This document shows positions 53,801 to 62,782 of a stretch of DNA of 64,000 bases, piece after piece. Each line of letters opens with the position of its first letter. The stretch's first letter is position 1. Under the pieces are notes generated by a model, which was not told where the DNA came from, did no database searches, and worked only from the letters and a program-made list of their open reading frames with translations. The translations under genes and the position numbers were made by a program. The DNA is from Numida meleagris (lineage: Eukaryota > Chordata > Aves > Galliformes > Numididae), in the NCBI RefSeq assembly GCF_002078875.1, contig NC_034411.1, positions 54,344,486 through 54,408,485 on the forward strand. Reading direction: 5' to 3'.

Positions 53801-56800
53801 CCAGTGTTGCAACTATATGATATTAATAGCATTCATATAAATGTATCAATCTTCGCAAATCTCTACTGAATTTTAGAAAGGTAACTAAGCTTGTTCTGTT
53901 AGATTTCTTTTTCTCAATACTGTGTTAAAAACTTTGTCCTAATAGTAAGGATAAAATGTGTTGCAGGAAAAGTTGGACCACCAAAGCTGAATCTCTCAAG
54001 GCATGGAGCTGAAATCATAGTTGATATTTACCCTCCTGAATTTCCATCTGTGGAGGTTCAGCCTTGGATTGAAAAGATTTATTCAGATCTCTCATACTTG
54101 GTGATCTTTAGGAATAGTGAAAATGAGGTACGTTTCAAAGTGAAAAATTAAATTCAAATTAAAAATATGTTTGTAGGTTTTACATGCTTAGCCAGGGCTT
54201 TGCTCCCCATGGCACACCCAGCCTACAGATACGGAGAAAATAGTTGAATGTAACAGAAAAATGAAGAATCTCTAAAATGTGGGTCATGATGAAAGAGATG
54301 TCTTAAAGGTCTGACTGTTAGTTGTCCATCTGCGCATCTTCTACCAATAGTCAGATAATTGGAGTAACTGTACACAAAATACAAGGGTACTGCATCACAC
54401 GCAATTATTTCTACGTATCCTGTAAAAACATGGGTAATTTCACTTGTGCCCCTTTCACTTGTTTAGATAGACCTTTCATTTCACAAGATGAACATTCAGA
54501 ATTATCGATACCACATTATTTAGTGGTCATAGAGGGTGAGAATGATAGTTTTTCTTGGAAAATGATAGTTCATAGGTTTTTTTAGAGTTACCTTTTGTGT
54601 GCAACCAAGTACGTGCTTTGTAAATGAAGTATGAATGAAAGTATGGAATATGGATAGAGCATGTTTTGGATGCGTCTGAAAATTGTTGATGAAAGCGCCA
54701 TGACCTCATCAAACAGAATGTCTTAAGGTAGGTCATAAATTGATATCTGAAGTTTAAAGCTTTTGCAAGGCATGTATCTATAGGAGCTGCATCTAATAGT
54801 GTTATTGTAACATTTTAGAAGTGGTAGAAGGTACTGTAACGTTCATATTGAGGCAACTGATATAATATGACCTTCTTTTGATTTCCGATTTTTTTTTTCT
54901 TTTAGAGTTTTACAGAACACTGTACAGTTTTAGAGTACACTGGGGCAGACTATGAGACGAGTAAATGTAACCTAGCCATCCCAGTTCCTTCTGAAGGTTC
55001 TACGTACTGCGTTTCGGCAACAGGACATTTTTATGATGATCTGATAGTTGGTGCCCCATCAAATGAAAGTTGCATTTGGGTTCCTCCCCAGAACGAGGCT
55101 TGGAGTAAGTGAATTCTTAAATTTAACAAAGAATGTATTGAGTCCGATCAGAGATATGACACGGCGAATTTTTCAAGCTGTGATGCGACCATGGGATCAC
55201 TTGGATATCTATGGGAGAGTTATGAAAAAAGGAAAAGCACGATCGTTCTTTTCCAAATGCAGTCTCCCAGTTCTAAAGGCTTTTAAAGATTACGTATTAT
55301 TTTCAAGTAACCTTGATTTTCCTGGGTACTTCCCCGACTTCGCTGGTATCTTAAAACCTTTTTCTTTCCACCTGATCATTGGTGTAATTAACAGATGACA
55401 AATGGATTGTTTGTTGAGTTATATGGCTTTTGGCAACACTGAGCCTGTCTTCTAATAAACAGCATTTTGCTGAATCGTATCACCGAAGAAAATGTGTGTG
55501 GACGTTCTAGAGCTTGAAGTGACTCTGAATTTGTAAGAAAATTGAAGTATCAGCTATTTTTTTCTTAATTAAAGGAATCAAAGGTGGCTAGTGTCTCAAC
55601 TTTGCATGTCTGGTGACCTATTACAATTATATTTTAATTTTTAAATTACTTCGTCATGGTCCAAAACTTCAGCAGGGAAAAAAGAAAAAAATTCTAGAAA
55701 CAGTCATATATTCTTTTCGGATTTTTTTCTTATGCACAAGAAGAGCACTATGATTGAGGGGGAAGACTAAGGAAAATTGGACTTGTGGACTCCTATTAGT
55801 TGTAGATAGCGATTCTATGTTTTGGAAAATTTCACCTTTTAATTTTATTGCACAAAGATTATGTGCAGTAATTCTTAAGTCAGTTAATAGGATATCACAT
55901 GGAAAACGTTTTTAAAAAAGAACTTTGTCCCCACACGTAATTTCTAAGGAGGAGAAATATCAGTTATTAAATTCCTTTACTTTTATAAAAGCATGAACAT
56001 TGTATAAATTGAAAATCTTTTGTTGTAATTTTTATTTTGTGTTTGGTTTTAGAAGATGTCTTGAGTAGGGGAAAAAAGTAATACATTAATAAATTCACAA
56101 GCTACAGCTAAACATTCTAAGCAATTTTTAGATTTTTTCTAAGTGATACAATATTAGTTTATTTTTCAAGCTTCCTCATGGAATTTGTTTTAACTTCCTA
56201 GGTACAGAAGTTGCTATAATTTTATCTACAATTCTACTGATTGTGGGCCTAATTTTGGCAGTGTGTTATGGCTGCAAGAGACTAAGGAAGAAAAACATAA
56301 AGCTGCCTAAATCTTTGGTAAGTTTAGCCTTGTTATCTGTGTCAGATTTTTCATCTCCAATTGGGGAATTGTTGGGTTTTTTTATAATGGCAACGCCTTT
56401 ATGGATGTCTTGGTCGTTCTTGCCATGATCACATAAAAGTTCAGAATGTGTACCAGTCTTAAGATTCTGATAGCTTTTGCAGTACTGAGTTCCCAAAACC
56501 TGTTTGTGTGCACATAGACTGGTTTGTATTCACTGTAGTAGCAGAGACGCAAGTGTTATTGAGGTTAGAAGATACTTTTTGAGGTTGTCTTGGTTTTGCT
56601 CAAGTGGGTTGCCCCAGACTTCACCCACTTGGGTTTTGAACATCTGTAAGGAAGAAGGCTCCACAACCTGTCTGGGCAGCCTATTCTAGGGTTCTGATGA
56701 CTTTGCAGTAAGAAACCGTTTACTCGTGTTCAGTTAGGATTTCATATGTTTGATTTTTGTGCCCATTGCATTTTGTCCTGTCACTGGACGTGCATGAGAT

Positions 56801-59800
56801 TCCTTCATTATATAGTAATATCGTGATACTGCTGAGTATTATAATGTTCATAGCGATGTGCAGAGTAAGAAGGAAAAAAGCAATAGCACTGTAGGAAAAG
56901 AGAGGGAAAAAGTACTTGGGGAAATCAGTTCTCACACTGAGCAGTCACAGGGAAGAGGATCAGCTCTGCCTTAAAAGCTCTTTGCAGGAGAGTGCTTGAA
57001 GAGCAGTAGAAGCCTTGTGCTTTCATATCAAGCAAGCGTGAATATCTGGCAAGCATCGTTATACTCTTCTTATCGTGTCTTGTTAGTTATAATAGCTGAA
57101 CAGCCAATAGTAGTTGAAACGATTTTCAAGAACTGCTGTGTGAGGTAGCAGTAATTCTTAAATGGTAATTGTATCAAGTGTGTATCTCGGTAGGTACAGT
57201 AAGTCTCATGAGACTTCTCTAGAGAAGAGGCAGTTCTTCTATTCCACATTCTTCAACTTCAGGACTCGTAACGTGGCACATAATGCAGGGTATCTAATAC
57301 CTTTCCGGAGCCTGCTTTGTTTGGAGTAGAATGTTAGGAGGTGACGTTGCTCTAAGTGAAGATGTCCTAGTGAACTATGTGGGTCCCTTTGTCATGAGCA
57401 GTGATCTAGTCCACCAAATTGTGCAAACAGTCTGATTTCCAGCGCTCGTAAGGATTATTTTAATATGTGAGATATGAATAATGTGGGAATGTAAAATGAA
57501 TAATTAATAACTTACGGTTTATCTTTGTAAGATTAAAATTACATTTAAAATACCTTAAATAATCAATTTAATGAATAACTAATGCAAGCAATAATTTATG
57601 TGAGTAAATGTTACTGATAGGAAGAGCGTCTGTTACTGAACTTTTGTGCTTTACCTGATCTTGTCTGAAAGTGAAACATCTCAAGAGTTCTTCCATGTGT
57701 CAGAAGGCTATGGGCAAGATGCCCCACTGGAAGACTGCTGCCTTCCAGTGATCTGCTTCAGTTGGATATTATACAATCAGATCATTCGAGCCGCTTTCAG
57801 GAGGTTGAAATTCTGCATCAGAAGGCTGTCTCAGCTGCTGAGATCTCATAGCCATAGGGGAGAAAATCCACTGTCATGTAGACCCCAAGAGCTTTTATAA
57901 CATTATCATGATGCTGTTTAGGACTTCCCAAGAATGCCATGTTCAGGTCTTTCTCTAATGGTAGTGACCGTTCTGTGTCCATACTGAAAGTGTTACTTTC
58001 AATGTTTGAAACACCCTTATTCGTAACAGGGCCCTACCAGGAATATAAACCTAGTGAAACGGGACAGATTCTTTACAATAATTCACGGTGCTGGTGTACT
58101 GCTGGATGACAGGAGTCTGATGTTTCAGCTGTGTAGCTGCAGAGAGCACCATTTGTTTTCATTCAATTACCTCACAAAAAGTATTTCAAGAGGTTGTTTC
58201 CTTCCAGTCATCATCTTCAGTCATTCCAGCTTCTCCTGCGTGTGGAAACAGATTTTTGTTGTAAGATTTATGATAGCAGATTATTCACTTCAAGAGGAGC
58301 CAGTCCTTAATTGACTGATAAGCTGTGGGCATCTTTGTTTACTTCAATTTTGCTGTGTTTTATTCAGTGTCTCCTATCTTTAAATGGTGGAAAATACTTT
58401 AGTAGGTAGAAAACACACTAGCTCTATGAGGCAAAGCCTCATCAAAAAGCATCAACTTGACTTAAGTATGAGATAAAAATGCAACTTTTCTGCAAGCTGC
58501 TGGTGCTTTTTCTGAGCGTGACAGGGTGACGTGGTAGTGTTCTCTCACTGTGTTTGCATAGCACTTAGCAATAGTGTCAATTTGTGACTGGATTTTTTGG
58601 TCATTAGGATTACATGGCATATTTCTGATTTTCAGAAACTGTAATTGTTTGTAAATTTAATTGACTGATATTTGGCATAAATAGTTACCATCTTAAAAGA
58701 AAGCAGTTAGTTGGTTAACATTTGTGAAGGATTTTTTTTCCCTGTGGACTCTTACAGTACAGCAGCATAATTTGCTACTTACACATTCATCCAGCATTAA
58801 TTTGTTGTGAAACCATGCAGGGCTGTGTAGATTTCAGTGTTGTAATATGGTTTGGAATAGACCTCTTAAACGCTCTTCTAGAAAACCTGTTCCTGAAAGT
58901 TACTGGGAATGTGTAGGTGGACAAGCCCTTCGTAAAAGGGCTTGTCTGTTGATTGCACTACCTGTTACTGGTAGTATGCACAAAGAAAAAATATTAACTC
59001 ACTTATGGTAAATACTTGTTTTTAAATAGTAACCCGTATCTTAATTGCACTTGTTAATGGAGATGCTTTGAGTGTCATTACAGTTATTGTAGTAAGATTT
59101 ATCGGTTCTTCTCTTGAAAGCTAGTAGTGAAGGAGAAAACTGCTACATTGTGTTATAAATCCATGACTAAGTGACTCTCAACCTTTGCTACCAGGAAACC
59201 CACGAGGGTTTTTTCTTCTTGTGACTTCCTTCTTCTTTTATGGATCAGAAATGTCTCCTACCATCTTGCACTGCAGACAGAAAACTGGTTTCCTTTTCGT
59301 GCACAGAAGTCTTGGATGTAGTTGTACAGAAGCACCAGTTTGATTCTTGGGATCTTTCTCTCGGCATCGCCAGCCAGCAGTGTGAAATGCAGAACCTTTG
59401 TAGAGTACAAGACACTCCCTTAATGTATTTTAGGACTAAGGCTTTAGAAGCACATAAAAATCTTAAAGGGGCATAAATAAGAGCTTATGCTTTTTTTTTT
59501 TTTTTTTACTTTTTGTTTTTGCTGTCGTATAGCAGGTACAGGTATTGGGGGAGGGAAGAAGTTATACGTGCAACCTTTAGCCGTGGTTTCTATATCGCTT
59601 CATTTTAATTCTGTAAGAATGCCAGCTTAAATAACAAATTGTCTTCTCTTATCTCTTACTGTGTGACTACTGGAGCCAGATTTTTGCTACTGCCAAAAAA
59701 GGCTACAGATGCTGGTCCCTTCAAAATCAGCTTAGGTATGGCATAAGAAGATAGATACATGAAAAAACACTGTGCACACAGGTTTTGGAAAGGTGTAACA

Positions 59801-62782
59801 TGAATATCAGCTGTTCATTACACTTAGTATGTATGCATTCTAGATTTGCATTCTGGTTTTTGCAGCTGTCTTAAGCGTCTGCTTCTTATGAGTGGGCAGT
59901 TTCCATACATCCTTAAGTAGAACTACTCTGAGTGTTCACTGTATAGTGTTCTCACTGTTTCTATATAAGAAAATGAACTTCCAGAGAGAGCAATGGCTGA
60001 AGGGCAACTAGGTTGTAATGTGGCACATTCTTAGTGTTATGAGTCGCCTTGATGATTTTTTTTCATTTATTTTGTTTTGTTTTTTTTAACAGTTGCCCAG
60101 TGGCAATCTTTGATTCCCAAGGTGATCATCTCAATTGTGTTAACGCACCTGTTAGTAAAACTCACTTAGATAAGTAATTCCTCTCCAAGGAACATGTGTT
60201 GCTGTCTTTTTATTTTTAGTTCCAATAGTCTCATTGATCCAGCATACACAGTACCATATACTGGTATCAGGGCAACTGAGGGGAAGGCTTTGGGGTTGAA
60301 GGGAGAGATGCAGGGAAGGTATCAGCTCTAATGAGATCAGCACACCATGCAAGTATGAATGTAGAAGTACAGCCTCTCGACCTTCTGATCAAGGAAGATG
60401 CTTGTAAAGCACAGTCAGATTTGATCGTTTGGTTGTGAAGGCACTCTCAGTTCTTCCACAAATACAGACTGGGAGATTCTTTTTGCCTATTAGGAGCTTT
60501 ACTTCAAAGGCACTGTTTTTCAGCCTTTTCTAATCCCTGCATACATCCCTTTCTTCCCAGTTTTCCTCAACCAGTATTTTCAGCCAAATTGTGCTCTAGG
60601 GTATCTCAAAAAATAGTGACCATTTATATCTCATTAAGAATTTAACTTATGTGAAGTGGCTTGTAGCCTGAGATACACAAGTGATGAATTAGGAAATTTG
60701 GAAAAGCACTCTTGAATTGAGTAACCCTTTCTCTCTATGCTTTCTTGTAGCTTTAGAGGGCAACAACATACAGCTAAAAGTTTATCCTTGTTTTTCACAC
60801 ATACTGTTAAAAATTTTAGTCAGAACATCCCCAGGCTACAACCTCCCCTACAGGCTTGGAAGTGTCTGGAAAACTGCCTGATGAAAAGGGACTTTGGTGT
60901 GCTGATGGACAGTTGGCTGAATATGAGCCAGCAGTGTGCCCAGGTGGCCAAGAAGGCCAATGGCATCCTGGCTTGTGTCAGGAATGGTGTGGTGAGCAGC
61001 CCCTGTACTCGGCATTGGTGAGGCCCCACCTCAAGTACTGTGTTCAGTTTTGGGCACCTCAATGCAGAGAGGACATTGAGGTGCTGGAGCAGGTCCAAAG
61101 AAGGGCAACAACAAGCCTGGTGAAGGGCTTGGAGAATATTCCCCATAAGGAGCGACTAAAGGAACTGGGGCTGTTTAGTCTGGGGAAGAGGAGGCTGAGG
61201 GGGGACATCATTGCTCTCTTCAAGCACCTGAAAGGTGAAAAAAAAAAAGTGAGAAAAGTGAGAGCGGAGCTGGTCTCTTCTCGCAGGTGACAGGACAAGG
61301 GGAAACAGCCTCAAGTTGTGCCAGGGGAGGTTGAGGCTGGATATCAGGAAAAACTTCTTTACAGAAAGGGTTGTTAAGCACTGGAATGGGCTCCCCAAGG
61401 AGGTGGTTGAGTCACCATCCCTGAATGTGTTTAAAAACCGTTTGGATGTGGTGCTCAGGGACATGATTTAGTGGTGGGTTGTTAGAGTTAGAGCAGTATG
61501 GTTAGGTTGCGGTTGGACTTGATGGTCTTGAAGGCCTTTTCCAACCTGAGCAATTCTATGATTCTATGACATAACAACAGATCGGGAGAATCTGTTTTTA
61601 AGGCATGTCTTAATGATTTAAAGCAAGCTGGGGCCTGGCGCTTGAAGAACTTAATGTGTTCTTCCTGTGACAGAGTTTTCAAAGCGAAACTTTAAAGTTC
61701 GTTGTAGTGTTGAGGCAATGCTTAGTGATGCAGGAGAAATAACTAAGAAGACTTCAGCATAAATGCAACCATTGGGAATGTGTGAAGGTTCTTAAATCAC
61801 TGTGAGGATCTCTTTCCAAAGATCCCTTCCAGTTGAGGCGCTTGCCACAAATACACGGTCATTACAAATTAGCAACAGGGTGTGGAGGATGTCCACAGTT
61901 AATTCAAGAGGAGGAGTCCTAAATCTTTTTCTTCTTCCCCTGTTTCTTCCCTTCCACAGTAAACTTCAAATGACTTAAATTATAATGAATGAAAATTACA
62001 CCTGTGAATGGATTTGGTCCTTGCATATATACTTGCATGTAGAAAGCATTTTTTGAGAGCTTGCATAAAGGTATTAACGAATCAGTTGGAGTCATGGGTA
62101 CAGGCTGCTGACCTTGCCACAGTCTCATATTGCTAATTCCTGCTGAAATTGGTTGTGATTCAATCTGTGTTCCAAACTTATCTCTTTTTTTTTATGCTCT
62201 GAATTTCAACAGAAGTTAAAGCCATTGAATTCACAGATTATGTGGAAGTAAAAGTGATATATTTTTTTTTCCCCACTTAAGGTCAGTGTGATAAGAAACC
62301 TGAACGCAGACCACAGCTTCGAATCAAGATCAGAAGCAAAAGACATTTGTGCAGTAAGCGTCGTGCCAGTCCCATCTGTGAGTGTCCCATCATCAATGAA
62401 TGATGATGAAGCCTTGCTGAATGTGGAGTCAGAAGAAGAAGCTGTTACTCCTGAGAATTTCAGTGAAGGAACATCTTCCGGTCCTCCTCTGGAGGCACTG
62501 GACAAAGTGGAAGAGACCTCTGTGCAGGAGAATACAGAAGCACATTCTGGTGTTACACAGAATCATAAAGAAAAAGAAAACAATTTCATTTCTGATAGTA
62601 GCCAAACAGATGTATGTAGTAACTCCTCAGGTCCAGCGGTTTCTGCCACGGAAATTCGACAAGCAGTCATTCCAAGCAGCTGTCCCAAGTTTTCTGGCTA
62701 TGACAAGCCTCATGTGCCGCTAGATATGTTGATAGACGTTGGTGAAGAACAGCCTGTGATTGCATACAGATCAACTGAATAA
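44745..62782 (+). CDS. IFNGR1: Interferon gamma receptor 1 (spliced, seven exons)
   Basis: Ligand-binding chain of the type II interferon receptor. It binds dimeric interferon gamma at the cell surface, pairs with IFNGR2 and signals through JAK1/JAK2 to STAT1. CDS segments are 44745-44874, 52642-52756, 53145-53317, 53967-54127, 54906-55104, 56202-56317 and 62282-62782. Every intron is GT...AG and the joined 1395 nt stay open, giving 464 residues (human about 489). Order: signal peptide; two fibronectin-III-like domains (about 44-255) with [10 protein letters not shown] and [11 protein letters not shown] as in mammalian IFNGR1; membrane helix about 263-284; LPKS JAK1 box 294-297; acidic, serine-rich tail; YDKPH STAT1 dock 438-442. 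N-glycosylation sequons lie at N94, N148 and N246. Oddities: six extracellular cysteines rather than eight, only two tail tyrosines, and a C terminus ending shortly after YRSTE. Seven exons match mammalian IFNGR1. Identification is secure; exact start is less so. Confidence 0.96.
44902..44943 (+). repeat. GA/GGGA microsatellite in intron 1
   Basis: (GA)n grades into (GGGA)n, 27 bp after the exon 1 donor and within the CpG island. It is a purine-rich tract that could form non-B DNA and is likely length-polymorphic. Confidence 0.9.
47797..48050 (+). repeat. CR1 LINE fragment in IFNGR1 intron 1
   Basis: GGGGAGATTTAGATTAGATG, TTTTTTCACTGAGGGAGCAG, GAGTTGCTGGCACAGGCTGC, CCCCTGGAGGTGCTCAGGGG, GATGATCTTTAAGGTCCTTC and a terminal GTGTGATGGTTCTGTGAT follow the CR1 3' region in order. 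It lies in the same orientation as the gene, is 5'-truncated and is non-coding. The 250 bp before it are GC-richer but not recognisably CR1. Confidence 0.92.
52642..52756 (+). CDS. IFNGR1: IFNGR1 exon 2 (first extracellular domain, N-terminal part)
   Basis: Encodes residues 44-81 and two bases of codon 82. It begins [14 protein letters not shown], contains [11 protein letters not shown], the counterpart of the mammalian IVYWEYQ-type strand with its conserved tryptophan, and continues FVVEVKPYV. The donor is ACGT/GTAAGT; an overlapping GTGTAAGT two bases upstream is weaker and would break the frame into exon 3. Confidence 0.95.
52910..53062 (-). repeat. CR1 LINE fragment in intron 2
   Basis: AGACTGGAAGGGACCTCTAG, GGCCATCTGATCCAACCCCT, ACTCAAGCAGGGCCACCCAG and AGAGACTCCAACCTAATGCC read as the reverse complement of a CR1 3' UTR. 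It occupies about 40% of the 388-bp intron 2 and ends about 80 bp before the exon 3 acceptor, so it lies close to the branch-point region without disturbing it. Confidence 0.92.
53145..53317 (+). CDS. IFNGR1: IFNGR1 exon 3 (first extracellular domain, C-terminal part)
   Basis: Encodes residues 82-139 and one base. It contains [20 protein letters not shown], with cysteines C92 and C100 matching the first disulphide of mammalian IFNGR1 and a glycosylation sequon at N94. [17 protein letters not shown] follows, the counterpart of the conserved WVRVKARVGQ strand. It ends EFVLRKH, where the mammalian protein has a cysteine (EFAVCRD); here that position is arginine 137. Confidence 0.96.
53318..53966 (+). 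other. IFNGR1: IFNGR1 intron 3
   Basis: Donor CATG/GTAAGT, acceptor TTGCAG. No nested feature was recognised apart from an AATAAA at 53704-53709 that has no clear GU-rich element behind it. Intron 2 (52757-53144) and intron 4 (54128-54905) are likewise short and, besides the CR1 in intron 2, empty. Confidence 0.85.
53967..54127 (+). CDS. IFNGR1: IFNGR1 exon 4 (inter-domain linker and second domain)
   Basis: Encodes residues 140-193 and ends in phase 0 at GAG/GTACGT. It opens [20 protein letters not shown], the strongly conserved linker of IFNGR1 (GKIGPPKLD in human), with a sequon at N148. A tryptophan-containing stretch and [15 protein letters not shown] follow. The cysteine expected before YxxxxRN in mammals (TTCYIRVYN) is serine 182 here. 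Confidence 0.95.
54906..55104 (+). CDS. IFNGR1: IFNGR1 exon 5 (second extracellular domain)
   Basis: Encodes residues 194-259 and one base. It has the paired cysteines C199/C214 and C228/C249, [19 protein letters not shown] (human IQCQLAIPVSS...QYCVSA) and a sequon at N246. The acceptor is TTTTAG at 54905; a second AG two bases later would shift the frame. The donor is GGA/GTAAGT, and read-through into intron 5 adds only S-K before a TGA at 55110-55112. Confidence 0.95.
55105..56201 (+). other. IFNGR1: IFNGR1 intron 5, with possible intronic poly(A) site
   Basis: A 1.1-kb intron. AATAAA at 55454-55459 is followed about 34 bp later by a GU-rich AATGTGTGTGGACG, the layout of a usable cleavage/polyadenylation site. 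An open frame that enters from exon 5 in another phase (55048-55398) has no domain and is not considered real. Confidence 0.7.
56202..56317 (+). CDS. IFNGR1: IFNGR1 exon 6 (membrane helix and JAK1 box)
   Basis: Encodes residues 260-298. The hydrophobic segment [20 protein letters not shown] (about 263-282) is followed by a basic stop-transfer stretch, KRLRKKN, and IKLPKSL. LPKS (56303-56314) matches the membrane-proximal JAK1-binding motif of mammalian IFNGR1. The exon ends in phase 0 at TTG/GTAAGT. Confidence 0.96.
56556..56798 (-). repeat. CR1 LINE fragment in intron 6 (minus orientation)
   Basis: AAGTGGGTTGCCCCAGACTT, GGAAGAAGGCTCCACAACCT, GTCTGGGCAGCCTATTCTAG, TTTGCAGTAAGAAACCGTTT, and GTGCCCATTGCATTTTGTCC with TGTCACTGG read as the reverse complement of the CR1 3' region. 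The terminal repeat at the 3' end is missing or too diverged to see. Confidence 0.88.
58920..58946. repeat. Perfect hairpin in intron 6
   Basis: GACAAGCCCTT and AAGGGCTTGTC form an 11-bp perfect stem around a 5-nt CGTAA loop. It is too short for a miRNA precursor by itself. No function is assigned. Confidence 0.85.
59491..59507 (+). repeat. Poly-T run (T17) in intron 6
   Basis: Seventeen consecutive T residues, followed by further T-rich sequence. No recognisable element is attached. Confidence 0.9.
60819..61568 (+). repeat. CR1 LINE fragment with reverse-transcriptase ORF remnant
   Basis: The longest CR1 copy in the window, about 750 bp, with 3' ORF2 sequence, 3' UTR and the terminal CAATTCTATGATTCTATG. 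The first part reads [20 protein letters not shown] and [17 protein letters not shown] in one frame. Near 61000 it shifts to another frame reading [17 protein letters not shown], then [32 protein letters not shown] and ALFKHLKGE, the C-terminal signature of CR1 pol. The shift, with a short segment missing at the junction, makes it a dead copy. It lies in the gene's sense orientation within intron 6, and its open second half is retrotransposon-derived, not an IFNGR1 exon. Confidence 0.95.
62282..62782 (+). CDS. IFNGR1: IFNGR1 exon 7 (cytoplasmic tail, stop)
   Basis: Encodes residues 299-464 and the stop TAA at 62780-62782. It opens [13 protein letters not shown] directly after the LPKSL box (human ISVVRSATLE). 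The middle is acidic and serine/threonine-rich with little sequence conservation. Near the end [18 protein letters not shown] (YDKPH at 62699-62713) carries the STAT1-docking tyrosine 438, and AYRSTE ends the protein. Only two tyrosines (438, 460) occur in the tail, compared with five in human. Confidence 0.96.
   Translation, partial: VSVIRNLNADHSFESRSEAKDICAVSVVPVPSVSVPSSMNDDEALLNVESEEEAVTPENFSEGTSSGPPLEALDKVEETSVQENTEAHSGVTQNHKEKENNFISDSSQTDVCSNSSGPAVSATEIRQAVIPSSCPKFSGYDKPHVPLDMLIDVGEEQPVIAYRSTE

Larger units (their letters stand above)
56318..62281 (+). other. IFNGR1: IFNGR1 intron 6
   Basis: A 6.0-kb intron. It contains a reverse CR1 fragment, a forward CR1 fragment with pol remnants, a T17 run and a short perfect hairpin. 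The acceptor is a T/C tract with CTTAAG at 62276-62281, slightly atypical because AAG rather than CAG/TAG precedes the exon. No nested gene was recognised; the frames at 57646-57900 and 58054-58314 have no domain. Confidence 0.85.

Noticed and set aside
54322..54585. 87-codon plus-strand frame with several cysteines in intron 4
   Set aside because: No splice signals frame it, it resembles no receptor domain, and exons 4 and 5 join perfectly in phase without it.
55048..55398. 116-codon frame overlapping the end of exon 5
   Set aside because: It is in a different reading frame from the receptor, which is clearly coding there, and runs into intron sequence.
57646..58314. Two frames of 84 and 86 codons in intron 6
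   Set aside because: No recognisable family, no acceptor/donor pair in phase with exons 6 and 7, and stops between them.
58920..58946. Possible miRNA precursor hairpin
   Set aside because: The 11-bp perfect stem does not extend into the roughly 30-bp stem a miRNA precursor needs.
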